Positions 26,173 through 34,841 of a DNA stretch of 64,000 nt are shown here, one piece after another (the first letter of the stretch is position 1; each line of letters starts with the position of its first letter). The notes under the pieces are model-generated. The model searched no databases and was not told the DNA's origin. It saw only the letters and a list, made by a program, of their open reading frames with translations. Origin of the DNA: JACCSI01 sp035575715 (GTDB taxonomy: Bacteria > Acidobacteriota > Vicinamibacteria > Vicinamibacterales > UBA2999); the NCBI GenBank assembly GCA_035575715.1, contig DATLXN010000006.1, positions 186,001-250,000 of the forward strand. The letters are read 5' to 3'. The translations under genes and the position numbers were made by a program.

Positions 26173-26862
26173 TCACGACCGCCGCGAGCCGGCAAACGCG
26201 CACGCCTCCCTCAGGGGACAGACGCCACAGTGTGGGCCGATCGCAATGCAGGTGTGCTGCGCGTGATGCCGCACATAGATCACGGCATCCTGATACGTCT
26301 CCAGATCCGCGGCGAGCTGCGCGCGTAACCACCGCTTGGCAAGACGTCTGGTGCGAGCCGCTTCGCGCTTGTTCATTGCCGCCGGCACGACATAGCCCTC
26401 GCTGGTCTCGCCTGACAGCCGCGTCGCGACGCGCGCCATATCGTCGTCCACCGGCAACACCGCGAACTCCGCGCTGAACAACAGCGCGCGCTGTCGCATC
26501 TGGTTATCGAGATGGGCGAGACGGCGCAACGTGCGGAGTGCGCGAAGGAGGCCGGCGGCGCGTAACGCGGGCGCGTCGAGGACCACGCGATGTCGTTTGA
26601 ACTCACCGACCGTGGCGCGGATGCGGTCGATTTTTTCCTCGCGGTACGGTCCGGTGAGTCCGACGGCGTCGAGGAGCGCCTTGGCCGGCGCGCGAAACAC
26701 GGCGTCAGGCGTGAGCGCGGGAATCCGCTTGAAGGCCAGCCACGCCAGATCGCGACGGGCTGGCAACGAGCCGTCCGACAGAATCTCCCACAGCATGAAC
26801 TGAAAGAGATTCGCCGGCGGCGTCGGTTGCAGCCCGTAGAACTCGCGTAGCGGCGGCGTCAG
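26173..26862 (-). CDS. Endonuclease III-like HhH-GPD DNA glycosylase, probable CTG start
   Basis: 229 residues if translation begins at CTG 26862; the first ATG is at 26796. Residues encoded before that ATG (LREFYG, then NLFQFMLWEIL) look like the normal N-terminus of this family, and the CTG overlaps the TGA of the upstream M20 gene exactly as the ATGA and GTGA joints do elsewhere. The C-terminal [4Fe-4S] cysteines follow Cx6Cx2Cx5C (CIAIGPHCGVCPLREAC), and the conserved Asp is in LPVDDDMARVATRL. The hairpin-loop Lys of bifunctional Nth is not recognisable (region HLDNQMRQ), so a lyase-deficient glycosylase is likely. Confidence 0.75.
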   Translation of the reverse strand: MTPPLREFYGLQPTPPANLFQFMLWEILSDGSLPARRDLAWLAFKRIPALTPDAVFRAPAKALLDAVGLTGPYREEKIDRIRATVGEFKRHRVVLDAPALRAAGLLRALRTLRRLAHLDNQMRQRALLFSAEFAVLPVDDDMARVATRLSGETSEGYVVPAAMNKREAARTRRLAKRWLRAQLAADLETYQDAVIYVRHHAQHTCIAIGPHCGVCPLREACAFAGSRRS

Positions 26863-28235
26863 CTGCGTGGCAGGGAACCTATTTCTCCGTAGAGAAACGC
26901 CGACGCAATGATGCCGTTATGGAAGTTGCCGAGGTCAAGCTTTTCGTCTGGCGCGTGGGCGTTCTCGTCGGGCAGGCCGACGCCAAACAACACGCACGGC
27001 AGACCGAGTTCCTCCTGGAAGGTCGCGACGACGGGGATCGAACCACCCTCGCGATTGAAGACCGGCCGCTTGCCGAAGCCTTTCTCGATCGCGCGCCCGG
27101 CCGCCTGCACAAACGGGTTATCGAACGCCGTCATCCACGGCTTGCCGCCGTGCATTCGCGTCAATTTGAGGTCGACCGTCTTCGGCGCCACCTTGGCCAT
27201 GTAGGCCTCGAACAGATCGCCGATCTTCTTGGGGTCCTGATTCGGCACCAGGCGCATGCTGACCTTGGCCATCGCGATGGCCGGTAACACCGTCTTCGCG
27301 CCTTCGCCGGTAAATCCGGACAGCAGGCCGTTGACCTCAAAGGTCGGCCGCGCCCAGACCCGCTCGAGCGTCGTGTAGCCGGTTTCACCGAATAACTTTG
27401 GTGCACCGAGCTCCTGCCGGTACTTGCGTTCGTTGAACGGCAGCTTGGCGAACTCTTCACGCTCCTCTGGTCGCAACTCGACGACATCGTCGTAAAACCC
27501 CGGAATCTTGATGCGGCCGCCGCGGTCTTTCATTTGCGCCAGCACCTGCGCCAGCACCATCGCTGGATTGGCGACCGCGCCGCCAAAGGACCCGGAGTGA
27601 AGATCCGACTTGCTGCCACGCAAATCGATCTGGAAGTAGGCGAGGCCGCGCAGGCCGTAGCAGATCGACGGGATGCCGCGGTCGAACATCGGCGAGTCGC
27701 TGATCACCACAACGTCGGCCTTGAGCAGATCTTTGTGTGCCTTGATAAAGTTATCGAGGTTGGCGCTGCCGACCTCTTCTTCGCCTTCGATCAGGAACTT
27801 CATGTTGACCGGTAGCCGCCCGTGCTGCTTGATATGGGCTTCCACCGCCTTGAAGTGCATGAACACCTGCCCCTTATCGTCAACCGACCCGCGCGCGTAG
27901 ATCTCACCGTCTCGCACGGTCGCCTCGAAGGGCGGCGAGGTCCAGAGATTCAGCGGATCGACAGGCTGGACGTCGTAGTGACCGTAAAACAAGATCGTCG
28001 GCGCGCCTTCGGCGCCGAGCCACTCGCCGTAGACCACTGGGTGGCCCGGGGTCTCTTCAACCCGCACGTTATTGAGGCCAATGCGGGTCATCTCCGCGGC
28101 GGTCCACTCGGCGCAGGCGCGCACATCGGCCGCGTGCTCTGGCAGCGCACTGACGCTGGGAATCGCGAGATATTTCTTTAGTTCGTCAACGTAGCGATCG
28201 CGATTGACGTTGATGAAATCGACAATTTTGTCCAC
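26859..28235 (-). CDS. M20 family metallodipeptidase
   Basis: 458 residues. Metal ligands and catalytic residues of M20 peptidases are visible: YGHYDVQPVDP (first His and Asp), ARGSVDDKGQ (bridging Asp), IEGEEEVGS (catalytic Glu pair), and near the C-terminus a late His in PDENAHAPDEK. A lid or dimerisation domain lies between about residues 195 and 340. The protein lacks a signal peptide and probably hydrolyses dipeptides in the cytoplasm. It is followed by the glycosylase gene with a CTGA overlap. A 9-base inverted repeat element lies upstream of its promoter region. Confidence 0.92.
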   Translation of the reverse strand: MDKIVDFINVNRDRYVDELKKYLAIPSVSALPEHAADVRACAEWTAAEMTRIGLNNVRVEETPGHPVVYGEWLGAEGAPTILFYGHYDVQPVDPLNLWTSPPFEATVRDGEIYARGSVDDKGQVFMHFKAVEAHIKQHGRLPVNMKFLIEGEEEVGSANLDNFIKAHKDLLKADVVVISDSPMFDRGIPSICYGLRGLAYFQIDLRGSKSDLHSGSFGGAVANPAMVLAQVLAQMKDRGGRIKIPGFYDDVVELRPEEREEFAKLPFNERKYRQELGAPKLFGETGYTTLERVWARPTFEVNGLLSGFTGEGAKTVLPAIAMAKVSMRLVPNQDPKKIGDLFEAYMAKVAPKTVDLKLTRMHGGKPWMTAFDNPFVQAAGRAIEKGFGKRPVFNREGGSIPVVATFQEELGLPCVLFGVGLPDENAHAPDEKLDLGNFHNGIIASAFLYGEIGSLPRS

Positions 28236-28268
28236 CGAGCTACCTCACCACCGATTTATCGGAATTCA

Positions 28269-28379
28269 GAACCACAGATGACACAGATTACACAGAATTA
28301 CGGGTTGGCTCCTAACCCCACCGGTTCCTGTGAACTTGGTTGGTGTGTAATCTGTGAAATCTGTGGTGACGTCACTCTG
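28269..28379. repeat. Intergenic inverted 9-base repeat element
   Basis: The left arm (28269-28298) is a run of CCACAGATG, ACACAGATT and ACACAGAAT; the right arm (28343-28366) is the inverse, TGTGTAATC, TGTGAAATC and TGTGGT, with another CTGTGGTT at 28376-28383. The centre holds a small GGGTT/AACCC hairpin (28303-28319). It fills most of the gap between two minus-strand genes and could fold into a long hairpin in RNA. Confidence 0.88.
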
Positions 28380-28382
28380 TGG

Positions 28383-30563
28383 TTACCCGATGCGATCGTC
28401 ACCCGGTCCCCCGACCAGCGTGGTTACGGCCGAGGTGAGCCGCTCTAGATTGAACGGTTTCATGAAATAGCCGCAGCGGCTGCGGTCGAGGAAGTCGAGC
28501 GTGTCTTCGCTGTCGATATCGCCGGTAATGAAGATGAAACGGCGCGACATCTCCGGCCGGATCTGACAGACGCGCGAATACAGTTCCTGGCCGTTCAGCT
28601 CCGGCATGCGGACGTCGGCAATCACCACATCGTAGGCAGTGCGCTCGATCATCACCAAGGCGCGACGCGAAAGGGTGGTGCTCTCGACATCGTAACCGGC
28701 CTGATCCAGCGCCCGGCGCACCAGCGTGGCATTCGAATCTTCGTCGTCCACGACCAGGATGCGTGCTTTGCGGTTGGCTGCTACCGGTTCTAGCAGGCTG
28801 TCGGCGGGGTTTTCGTTCCGCGCGGTCCCGGCCGGCAGCGCCTGATCGAACACGTCGCGCTGTTCCTGGGAGTCGGCGGTGACCGGCAACTCGATCGTGA
28901 AGATGGCGCCGCCGACATCGCGATTCTCGCCGCGAATCAGCCCGCCGTGCTCGCGGACGATGCCGTAACACACTGACAAGCCGAGCCCGGTGCCTTCGCC
29001 GACGCCGCGAGTGGTGAAGAATGGGTCAAATATTTTGCTCAGGTCTTCGACGCGCACGCCACTGCCGTTATCGCTGATCTCGATGACGATGCGATCGGGA
29101 TCCGGCTCGCGGCGAGTCGCGATCAGGATCGCACCGCTGGTATCGATCGCCGCTTCGGCATTCTCAATCAGATTGATTAAGACCTGCTGGAAGCGCGCCG
29201 CGTCGAGATAGACCAGCGGCAACCGCTCGGCGAGACGAAAATCAAGTCGCGTTCCCGCCAACTGCAGGAAAGGCACCCGGCGCTGCGCCGCTTCCCTGAC
29301 CACGCCGTTGATCTGTTGCCAGCTGCGGGCCGGCGTGGCGCGACCGGCAAAGGTGAGAAGGTTACGGACGATGCCCGCGGCGCGATTCGCGTTGTCGCGA
29401 ATCGCCCTGAGCTCTTCGGACTCCGGCTGGTCTTTCTGCGACAGGGCCAGCAGTTCGGCGTAACCGAGCACCCCCTGTAGCGGGTTGTTCAATTCGTGGG
29501 CGACGCCAGAAACCAATTGCCCCACGGCGGCAAGTTTCTCCTTCTGCGCGAGCTCCTCACGGGTCGACACCAACTGCTGGCCGGCGCGCAGCAATGCACG
29601 GCGCGATAAGAATTCGCGCACCACGACCACTACGCCGAATGGGATCATCATGGTCAGCGCCAGCCGGGTGCGGAGCGATTCAGTCAGCGGCGACACGTCA
29701 AGCACCCGCCGGGCGATCTCGTCAGTGGTTGGAATCAGGATCAGCAGCGCGACGGCGATCAGCGAGACGACCGGCAGGCGCGACAACGGTGGGGCGTGTT
29801 CGGCGGGCGCGAACAGCCGCTCGTCGTAGGCGCGGGCCGCGGCGAGCGACAGCACCGCGTAGGGCATCATCCAGGCCAGGTCCCACAAGCTGCCCGAGCC
29901 ATGGTTGCCGGCGGCGTCGAGTACGTCGGACAGGATGCCCCCAACAAATGTGAGAGTCAGCCCGCCGCAGTAGATCGCCAGCATGCGGCGCCACGGCTCG
30001 GTTCGTGCTGTTCGCCACAACCACGCTGCCCATGCGGCGAGAATAAAATTCCGCGCGTTCAATAACTGCGTCAGGTTGGTGTGGTAGACATCCTCAGATC
30101 CGCCGGTGACCACCAGTGAGACAACGAAGTAGACGTAGGCAAACGCCGCGAACAGTCCAATCAACACGATGTCGAGCACGATGATGTCGAACAGCCAGCG
30201 CGGCTTCTCTTGTTCCGGACGGCCGTACAAGGCCGCCGCCAGCGGCAAGCTGGAGAGAAAGAAAATAGGATCGGTCGGCGAAATAACCGGAACGCGGCCG
30301 GCGTTGACGTCGTAATAGGTCCACACCGATTGACCCACCGCCCACACCACCGCGTGCGCGGCGTTCAGATTCCAGAACAGCCGCACCTGACCGGTGGAGC
30401 GACGCGCTAACGCGATACTCAATCCGGCGAAGGCCAAGGGCGGAACGAGCTGCGCCAGATCGCCGACCCAGACGTTGCTCTGGCCGGTGACCAGCGAGAC
30501 GACGCTATAGCCGGCGAGATACACAGCGCTGGCGATCGCGACCGTGCGTGTCATCGCCGTCAA
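28383..30563 (-). CDS. Membrane hybrid histidine kinase with C-terminal receiver domain
   Basis: 726 residues from TTG 30563, which overlaps the upstream TGA (TTGA); an ATG nine bases later at 30554 is the alternative. About eight hydrophobic helices occupy residues 1-310, with no recognised extracellular sensor. A phosphoacceptor domain follows with His in VSGVAHELNNPLQGVL, then an ATPase with NLIENAEAAI, DNGSGV and GTGLGLSVCYG. The C-terminal receiver has the phosphorylatable Asp in VIADVRMPEL and Lys in FMKPF. It is the last gene of a five-gene envelope operon and could sense envelope state; no separate response regulator is adjacent. Confidence 0.88.
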   Translation of the reverse strand: MTAMTRTVAIASAVYLAGYSVVSLVTGQSNVWVGDLAQLVPPLAFAGLSIALARRSTGQVRLFWNLNAAHAVVWAVGQSVWTYYDVNAGRVPVISPTDPIFFLSSLPLAAALYGRPEQEKPRWLFDIIVLDIVLIGLFAAFAYVYFVVSLVVTGGSEDVYHTNLTQLLNARNFILAAWAAWLWRTARTEPWRRMLAIYCGGLTLTFVGGILSDVLDAAGNHGSGSLWDLAWMMPYAVLSLAAARAYDERLFAPAEHAPPLSRLPVVSLIAVALLILIPTTDEIARRVLDVSPLTESLRTRLALTMMIPFGVVVVVREFLSRRALLRAGQQLVSTREELAQKEKLAAVGQLVSGVAHELNNPLQGVLGYAELLALSQKDQPESEELRAIRDNANRAAGIVRNLLTFAGRATPARSWQQINGVVREAAQRRVPFLQLAGTRLDFRLAERLPLVYLDAARFQQVLINLIENAEAAIDTSGAILIATRREPDPDRIVIEISDNGSGVRVEDLSKIFDPFFTTRGVGEGTGLGLSVCYGIVREHGGLIRGENRDVGGAIFTIELPVTADSQEQRDVFDQALPAGTARNENPADSLLEPVAANRKARILVVDDEDSNATLVRRALDQAGYDVESTTLSRRALVMIERTAYDVVIADVRMPELNGQELYSRVCQIRPEMSRRFIFITGDIDSEDTLDFLDRSRCGYFMKPFNLERLTSAVTTLVGGPGDDRIG

Positions 30564-31354
30564 TCGCCGGCCATCCAGTCGTCGTCACCCCGCCGCCGCG
30601 CCAAGCAGTCGTCTTGCAGCTTGATCAAATGCGCGAGGACACTCTCACGGGCCATCGGAATCAAGGGATCGGCGAGACCGGTGTAGACCTTGCTGACAAT
30701 CGCGTCGACGGTGCGGCACCCGTGCTCGAGCGCACGGAGCACTTGCACTTCGCGCTGACGCCGATGCTCGATGTATTTGCGCAGCACAGCAGCGGGCTGG
30801 TCGATCGCCGGCCCGTGGGCGGGCCACAGGCGGGTCGGCGCGAGTTGCAGGACGCGATGTAATGAATGCAGATACGCCGCGACGCTGCCACCACTGCTGG
30901 CGAGGATGACGACAGTCGAACCGTGCACGACGAGGTCACCGGTGAACAGGACCCCGGCTTCGGCGTCCCACAGGGCGACGTGATCCGGCGCATGGCCAGG
31001 CGTATGGACCACTTCCAGCACGCGATCACCGGCCGGGACCGATTGGCCGTCAGTGAGCCTGGCAAAGGGCACTCCGTGCCGCTCGTCGCGCTCAGGTGTC
31101 CACGGGAACTTCGAGAAGGTCGTGTGCGGCCAACGCGCGGCAATGGCCGTAACGCCAAGCACGTGGTCGCTGTGACCATGGGTCACGATCACATGCTCGG
31201 GTCCGCCGGGGCAGACCGCGGCGATGGCGTCGAGGTGCGACCTCTCACCGACACCGGCGTCGATCAACACGGGGTGGGCGCCGGGCAGAAAATAGGTCCA
31301 GTTACCCCCGCCGGTGATCGGCCCTGGGTTGCCCGCGTGCAGCGGCTGTATCAG
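30560..31354 (-). CDS. MBL-fold metallo-hydrolase, probable CTG start
   Basis: 264 residues if initiated at CTG 31354, which overlaps the TGA of the upstream gene; the first conventional start is GTG at 31270. The extra residues (IQPLHAGNPGPITGGGNWTY) match the usual N-terminal strands of LACTB2-like MBL proteins and would be lost with the GTG start. Metal ligands are VTHGHSDHVLG, HTPGHAPDH and FTGDLVVHG, with a late WPAHGPAID. The C-terminal helices (about 190-264) form a winged-helix-like tail, as in LACTB2 endoribonucleases. The substrate could be RNA or a thioester; the operon is envelope-related. Confidence 0.8.
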   Translation of the reverse strand: MIQPLHAGNPGPITGGGNWTYFLPGAHPVLIDAGVGERSHLDAIAAVCPGGPEHVIVTHGHSDHVLGVTAIAARWPHTTFSKFPWTPERDERHGVPFARLTDGQSVPAGDRVLEVVHTPGHAPDHVALWDAEAGVLFTGDLVVHGSTVVILASSGGSVAAYLHSLHRVLQLAPTRLWPAHGPAIDQPAAVLRKYIEHRRQREVQVLRALEHGCRTVDAIVSKVYTGLADPLIPMARESVLAHLIKLQDDCLARRRGDDDWMAGD

Positions 31355-32517
31355 AAATACACCTTGCAGCGCGCGGACAAGAAGTCACGCGTCGCGAATC
31401 GGCTCAACACATCACTCCCGTCACCAGTGAAGAGGCCGGCGGATGCTTCGACCGAGAGGTTATCAAGGAGATTGAAGATTGAGACCACGCGGGCAAAGGC
31501 ACTCGCTTCGCCCGGATTGTATACGGTGAAGACGCGGAGTGTTCGGGTCTCTCGGGCAAAGGAGCGATCCAGTGAAGCGACAACGGTCAGATCGCGCCGG
31601 TCGCGCGCGGCGCTTGCGGCCCAGCGCTCGGCAACGAGCACCGACCCGCTGATCCGGTACTCGCCGGCGCGGCGATCCACACCGATGCCCGCTTCGGCCG
31701 TCTCGCGGCCGTCAAAGACGGCCATCTCGCCACGGACGCCCCACGGGCCGCGCACCGTTTCGAAATCGCCGCCAATCATGGTGTATCGCTCCGGCAACAC
31801 GGCCGGGCCTGGGTCAAAGCCTCGATACGCGGTCGCGGACCAATCGACGCGACCGCTGGTGACACTTGCCCGCACGCCGCCTTGCGCGCTGCGCCAGCCG
31901 CGACGGGGTTCGAGCGCACGCGGCAGCGGCGGCGCGATCGTAAATGGCGATGTCGCTTCGTCGAGCTGATCGAAGGTGCCGCGGCGAAACAGCGGCGCGT
32001 AGACACCCTCGACGGTGAGTCGATCCGACGGTAGCCAGCGCGCCCGCACCATCGCGACCGGGAGGCGGGCTTCGGCACGTCCTTCGAGAAAGAACCGCGC
32101 CAGGTCGAGCGGATTGACGACGTCGGTCGGCAGAAACTCATCGAGACGCCCCCAGGTCACGCGGCTCATGCCGACGCGCAGGTCGGCGTGCGCCCAGGCG
32201 GCCTCAAGGTGCAGTTCTTGAGGACGCACGATCGCAGCGCGGCTGGCAACCGGCTGGCCGCGGTCGGCGAGCAGGCCGTCGATAAAGCCCGCGGCGGTGA
32301 TCTTCAGATGCGGCCCGAAGACGATTCGTCGCTCGATGAACAACCGGGCCCGCAGCTCACTGACCGCAGCGCTGCGATCCGGCGAAAAGTCGACCGCGGG
32401 GAGGCGGTCAATCGCAATCGAGGCATATCCGTCGACGCCTTGCGCTGCCGCGGTCGTCGGCAGGGTCAGCGTCGCGGAGGCGATCGCGAGTCGGGTGAGC
32501 AGGCGCCGCACGGTCAC
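31351..32517 (-). CDS. Secreted protein, predicted outer-membrane beta-barrel, in RND operon
   Basis: 388 residues from GTG 32517, which overlaps the MMPL stop (GTGA); the longer open frame upstream is just the shadow of the MMPL gene. A signal peptide ends near TTAAAQG. The remainder has alternating hydrophobic strands, many Arg and aromatic residues, and ends in VYF, a typical outer-membrane barrel C-terminus. It contains segments such as WGRLDEFLPTDVVNPLDL, which resemble those in DUF1302/porin-like proteins found beside MMPL transporters. It may be the outer-membrane partner of the transporter (inference). Confidence 0.7.
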   Translation of the reverse strand: MTVRRLLTRLAIASATLTLPTTAAAQGVDGYASIAIDRLPAVDFSPDRSAAVSELRARLFIERRIVFGPHLKITAAGFIDGLLADRGQPVASRAAIVRPQELHLEAAWAHADLRVGMSRVTWGRLDEFLPTDVVNPLDLARFFLEGRAEARLPVAMVRARWLPSDRLTVEGVYAPLFRRGTFDQLDEATSPFTIAPPLPRALEPRRGWRSAQGGVRASVTSGRVDWSATAYRGFDPGPAVLPERYTMIGGDFETVRGPWGVRGEMAVFDGRETAEAGIGVDRRAGEYRISGSVLVAERWAASAARDRRDLTVVASLDRSFARETRTLRVFTVYNPGEASAFARVVSIFNLLDNLSVEASAGLFTGDGSDVLSRFATRDFLSARCKVYF

Positions 32518-34841
32518 GCAACCTTGCGCGGCATGAACGCCGCTGGGCCAAAGTGTCTCTGGAACAGCGCGATGATCGCCGGCACCAGGAAGACTTCGGC
32601 GATAAAGGCGAGGACCATTGTCACGGCCAGCAGCGAACCAAACCACGCCGTCGGGCGATAGTCCGACACCATCAGGACCGTGTACGACAAGGCGTTGATG
32701 ACCGTCGTCGTCAGTGCGGCGCGCCCTTCGTGCATCGAGGCGAGCTCGACCGCCTGCTGCGATCCGATGCCGGTCTTCATCTCGCGCCGGTAGCGGCCGA
32801 TGAAATGAATCGTGTCGTCGTCGACGATGCCGAGCGCGACGCTCGCTACCATGACGGTGGCGACGTTCAACGAAATGTTCAACCATCCCATCAACCCGAG
32901 CACGGCGAGGACCGGAAAGGCGTTGGCGACAATGCCCAGCACACCAAACCGGGCTGAACGAAAGACCAGGAAGATCACCGCGAACACGGTGACGAAGGCG
33001 GTCGCGAAGCTGCTGATCTGCGAGACGACGAGGTAGTGATCGAGCGTGGAGAAAATCCGTCCTGATCCGGTGACGGTCGGTTTGATTGGCGTGCCGGTAA
33101 ATGCGGTCGCTGCCAGCTGTTCGGCCTGCTGAATCTGCTCGAACACCAGGTCCGAACTCATCGACGCCAGCTTCACCGCGATGTGCGCGCGTGAATAGTC
33201 ACTCGACACCATTCGCGACAGCTCGGCGCGTCCTTCATCGGACAACCCGAATACGAATAATTCCTGGGCGATGGCTTCCGGCGTGTCAGGAAGGCGGTAC
33301 GCCTCGGCTGCGCCGGCGGCGAGCTGCTGATTGACGCGTTTCACATAATCGCTGACCGACAGGACTTTCCGCACATACGGCAATTGCGAGAGGCGCGCGG
33401 AGAGCTGGTCGATTCTTCTGAGTGTGTCGGGAGTGTTGATCGAATCAGCGGGTCCCTCGAGCAGCACATTGAAGCTGTAAATGCCCGACAACTCCTGATC
33501 GACCACGGCCGCCGATCGTGAGAGAGGGTGATCTTCAGCAAAAAAGTTAATGTGGTTGGTGTCGACCCGGAGGCGGCTGATCCCGACGGCGGCAAGGAGA
33601 GTCGTGACACCGACCACTGCGATGACCGCCTTGGCGTGGGTGAACGAGAACCGCCCGACCGCTTGCAGTGGCTGCATCAACCAGCGTTCCTGCGGCGGTG
33701 GGTTGGGATCGGGCCGGACCAGCGTGAGCAAGGTCGGCACCAGTACCAGCGACATGGCGAAGTCGACCATCACGCCGGTAGCCGCGCCAATCCCGAACGT
33801 ACGGACGGCGACGACGTCGCTGGTCGCGAGCGAGAGCATCCCTAGCGCCGTCGTCCCACTGGCAGCTAGCAGCGGCGCAAACAAGATGGTGATTGAGGAC
33901 TTGAAGGCGTGCTCTTTGCTGCCGGTCAGGCGAAGCTCGTGATCGAAGTGCTGGACGATATGCACGTCGTCGGCGATCGCCAAAACGACGACGAGCGGCG
34001 TGAGCATGCTGGTCAGGACGTTGAGCGAAAAGCCCATCGCGGCGTAGAGCCCGAGCGTCCAGAGGACGCTGACGCCGATCGCTAATGCGATCAGCAGCGT
34101 CTTCCGCACCGAACGGAACAGCCAGTAGAGCGCTGCAAGGGTGATCAGCAGGATTGGCGCGGTGAGGTTTTGCGTGTTGGCGATGGTGACGCGGTTGTAC
34201 TCTTCGCTGATCTCGAGGCTGCCGTTGTAGTGGGCTTCGATCGCCGCCGGTTTATCGCGCTCGACGATCGCGCGGATGTCAGTCAGGACCTGGCCGCGCA
34301 CCTCGTCAATGCGATCTTCGTCGAAGGTCACCACCACCGCAGTGACCTGCCCGTTCTCCGAAACAAGGTCACCGCGCATCAACGGATCATCGAGCGCCTC
34401 CTCGCGTACCGCGACGGCGCCGGCGTCAGTGCCCATCCGCCCCTCGAGAATCGGTCGGACCTCGACACCGCCGTCGTCATCAGGCGTCGCAGCGAGAGGA
34501 CGAACGATGTTCGCGGTGGCGAGGCTCTGCACCCGCTCCACGCGATCGACGCGCTGTAGCTCGCTCGAGATGCGGTCGATGTAGCTCAAACCTTGCGCGG
34601 TGAAGATGGCCTCGCCGCGCAGTGCAATGATCAAGCTGCGGGTGCCGCCAAACTCGTTCCGGAAGCGCTCGTAATCGATATAGGCCGGGTCGTCTTCGGA
34701 TACCCACGCGGTCAGGTCGTTGTCGATCTTGGTCAGATCGGCAGATGGCGCAAAGCCGACGGCACCGACCACCACGAGCGAAGCGATCGCCAGGCGAAAG
34801 CGATAGAGAAAATCGGCCAGCCGCGCGGGGAAACGGCTCAC
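32514..34841 (-). CDS. MMPL/RND superfamily transporter
   Basis: 775 residues with the duplicated RND topology: one helix, a large periplasmic domain (about 45-215), five helices, one helix, a second periplasmic domain (about 430-600) and five helices. The sterol-sensing-like segments such as ADDVHIVQHFDHEL (near 295) and VDDDTIHFIGRYRREM (near 695) carry the acidic residues for proton relay. The GTG overlaps the stop of the LolA-like gene. Such HpnN- or MmpL-like proteins move lipids or hydrophobic molecules towards the outer membrane, which fits the neighbouring LolA-like and barrel genes. Confidence 0.9.
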   Translation of the reverse strand: MSRFPARLADFLYRFRLAIASLVVVGAVGFAPSADLTKIDNDLTAWVSEDDPAYIDYERFRNEFGGTRSLIIALRGEAIFTAQGLSYIDRISSELQRVDRVERVQSLATANIVRPLAATPDDDGGVEVRPILEGRMGTDAGAVAVREEALDDPLMRGDLVSENGQVTAVVVTFDEDRIDEVRGQVLTDIRAIVERDKPAAIEAHYNGSLEISEEYNRVTIANTQNLTAPILLITLAALYWLFRSVRKTLLIALAIGVSVLWTLGLYAAMGFSLNVLTSMLTPLVVVLAIADDVHIVQHFDHELRLTGSKEHAFKSSITILFAPLLAASGTTALGMLSLATSDVVAVRTFGIGAATGVMVDFAMSLVLVPTLLTLVRPDPNPPPQERWLMQPLQAVGRFSFTHAKAVIAVVGVTTLLAAVGISRLRVDTNHINFFAEDHPLSRSAAVVDQELSGIYSFNVLLEGPADSINTPDTLRRIDQLSARLSQLPYVRKVLSVSDYVKRVNQQLAAGAAEAYRLPDTPEAIAQELFVFGLSDEGRAELSRMVSSDYSRAHIAVKLASMSSDLVFEQIQQAEQLAATAFTGTPIKPTVTGSGRIFSTLDHYLVVSQISSFATAFVTVFAVIFLVFRSARFGVLGIVANAFPVLAVLGLMGWLNISLNVATVMVASVALGIVDDDTIHFIGRYRREMKTGIGSQQAVELASMHEGRAALTTTVINALSYTVLMVSDYRPTAWFGSLLAVTMVLAFIAEVFLVPAIIALFQRHFGPAAFMPRKVA

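Noticed and set aside
22619..28379. Pair of insertion-sequence ends or a MITE (22.6- and 28.3-kb repeats)
   Set aside because: Arms are built from short tandem units, target duplications were not seen, and no transposase is nearby; they are better described as inverted short-period repeats.
32518..32886. Longer N-terminus (123 extra residues) for the barrel protein
   Set aside because: That extension is Arg-rich shadow sequence of the MMPL gene; GTG 32517 with GTGA overlap and a signal peptide directly after it is the better start.
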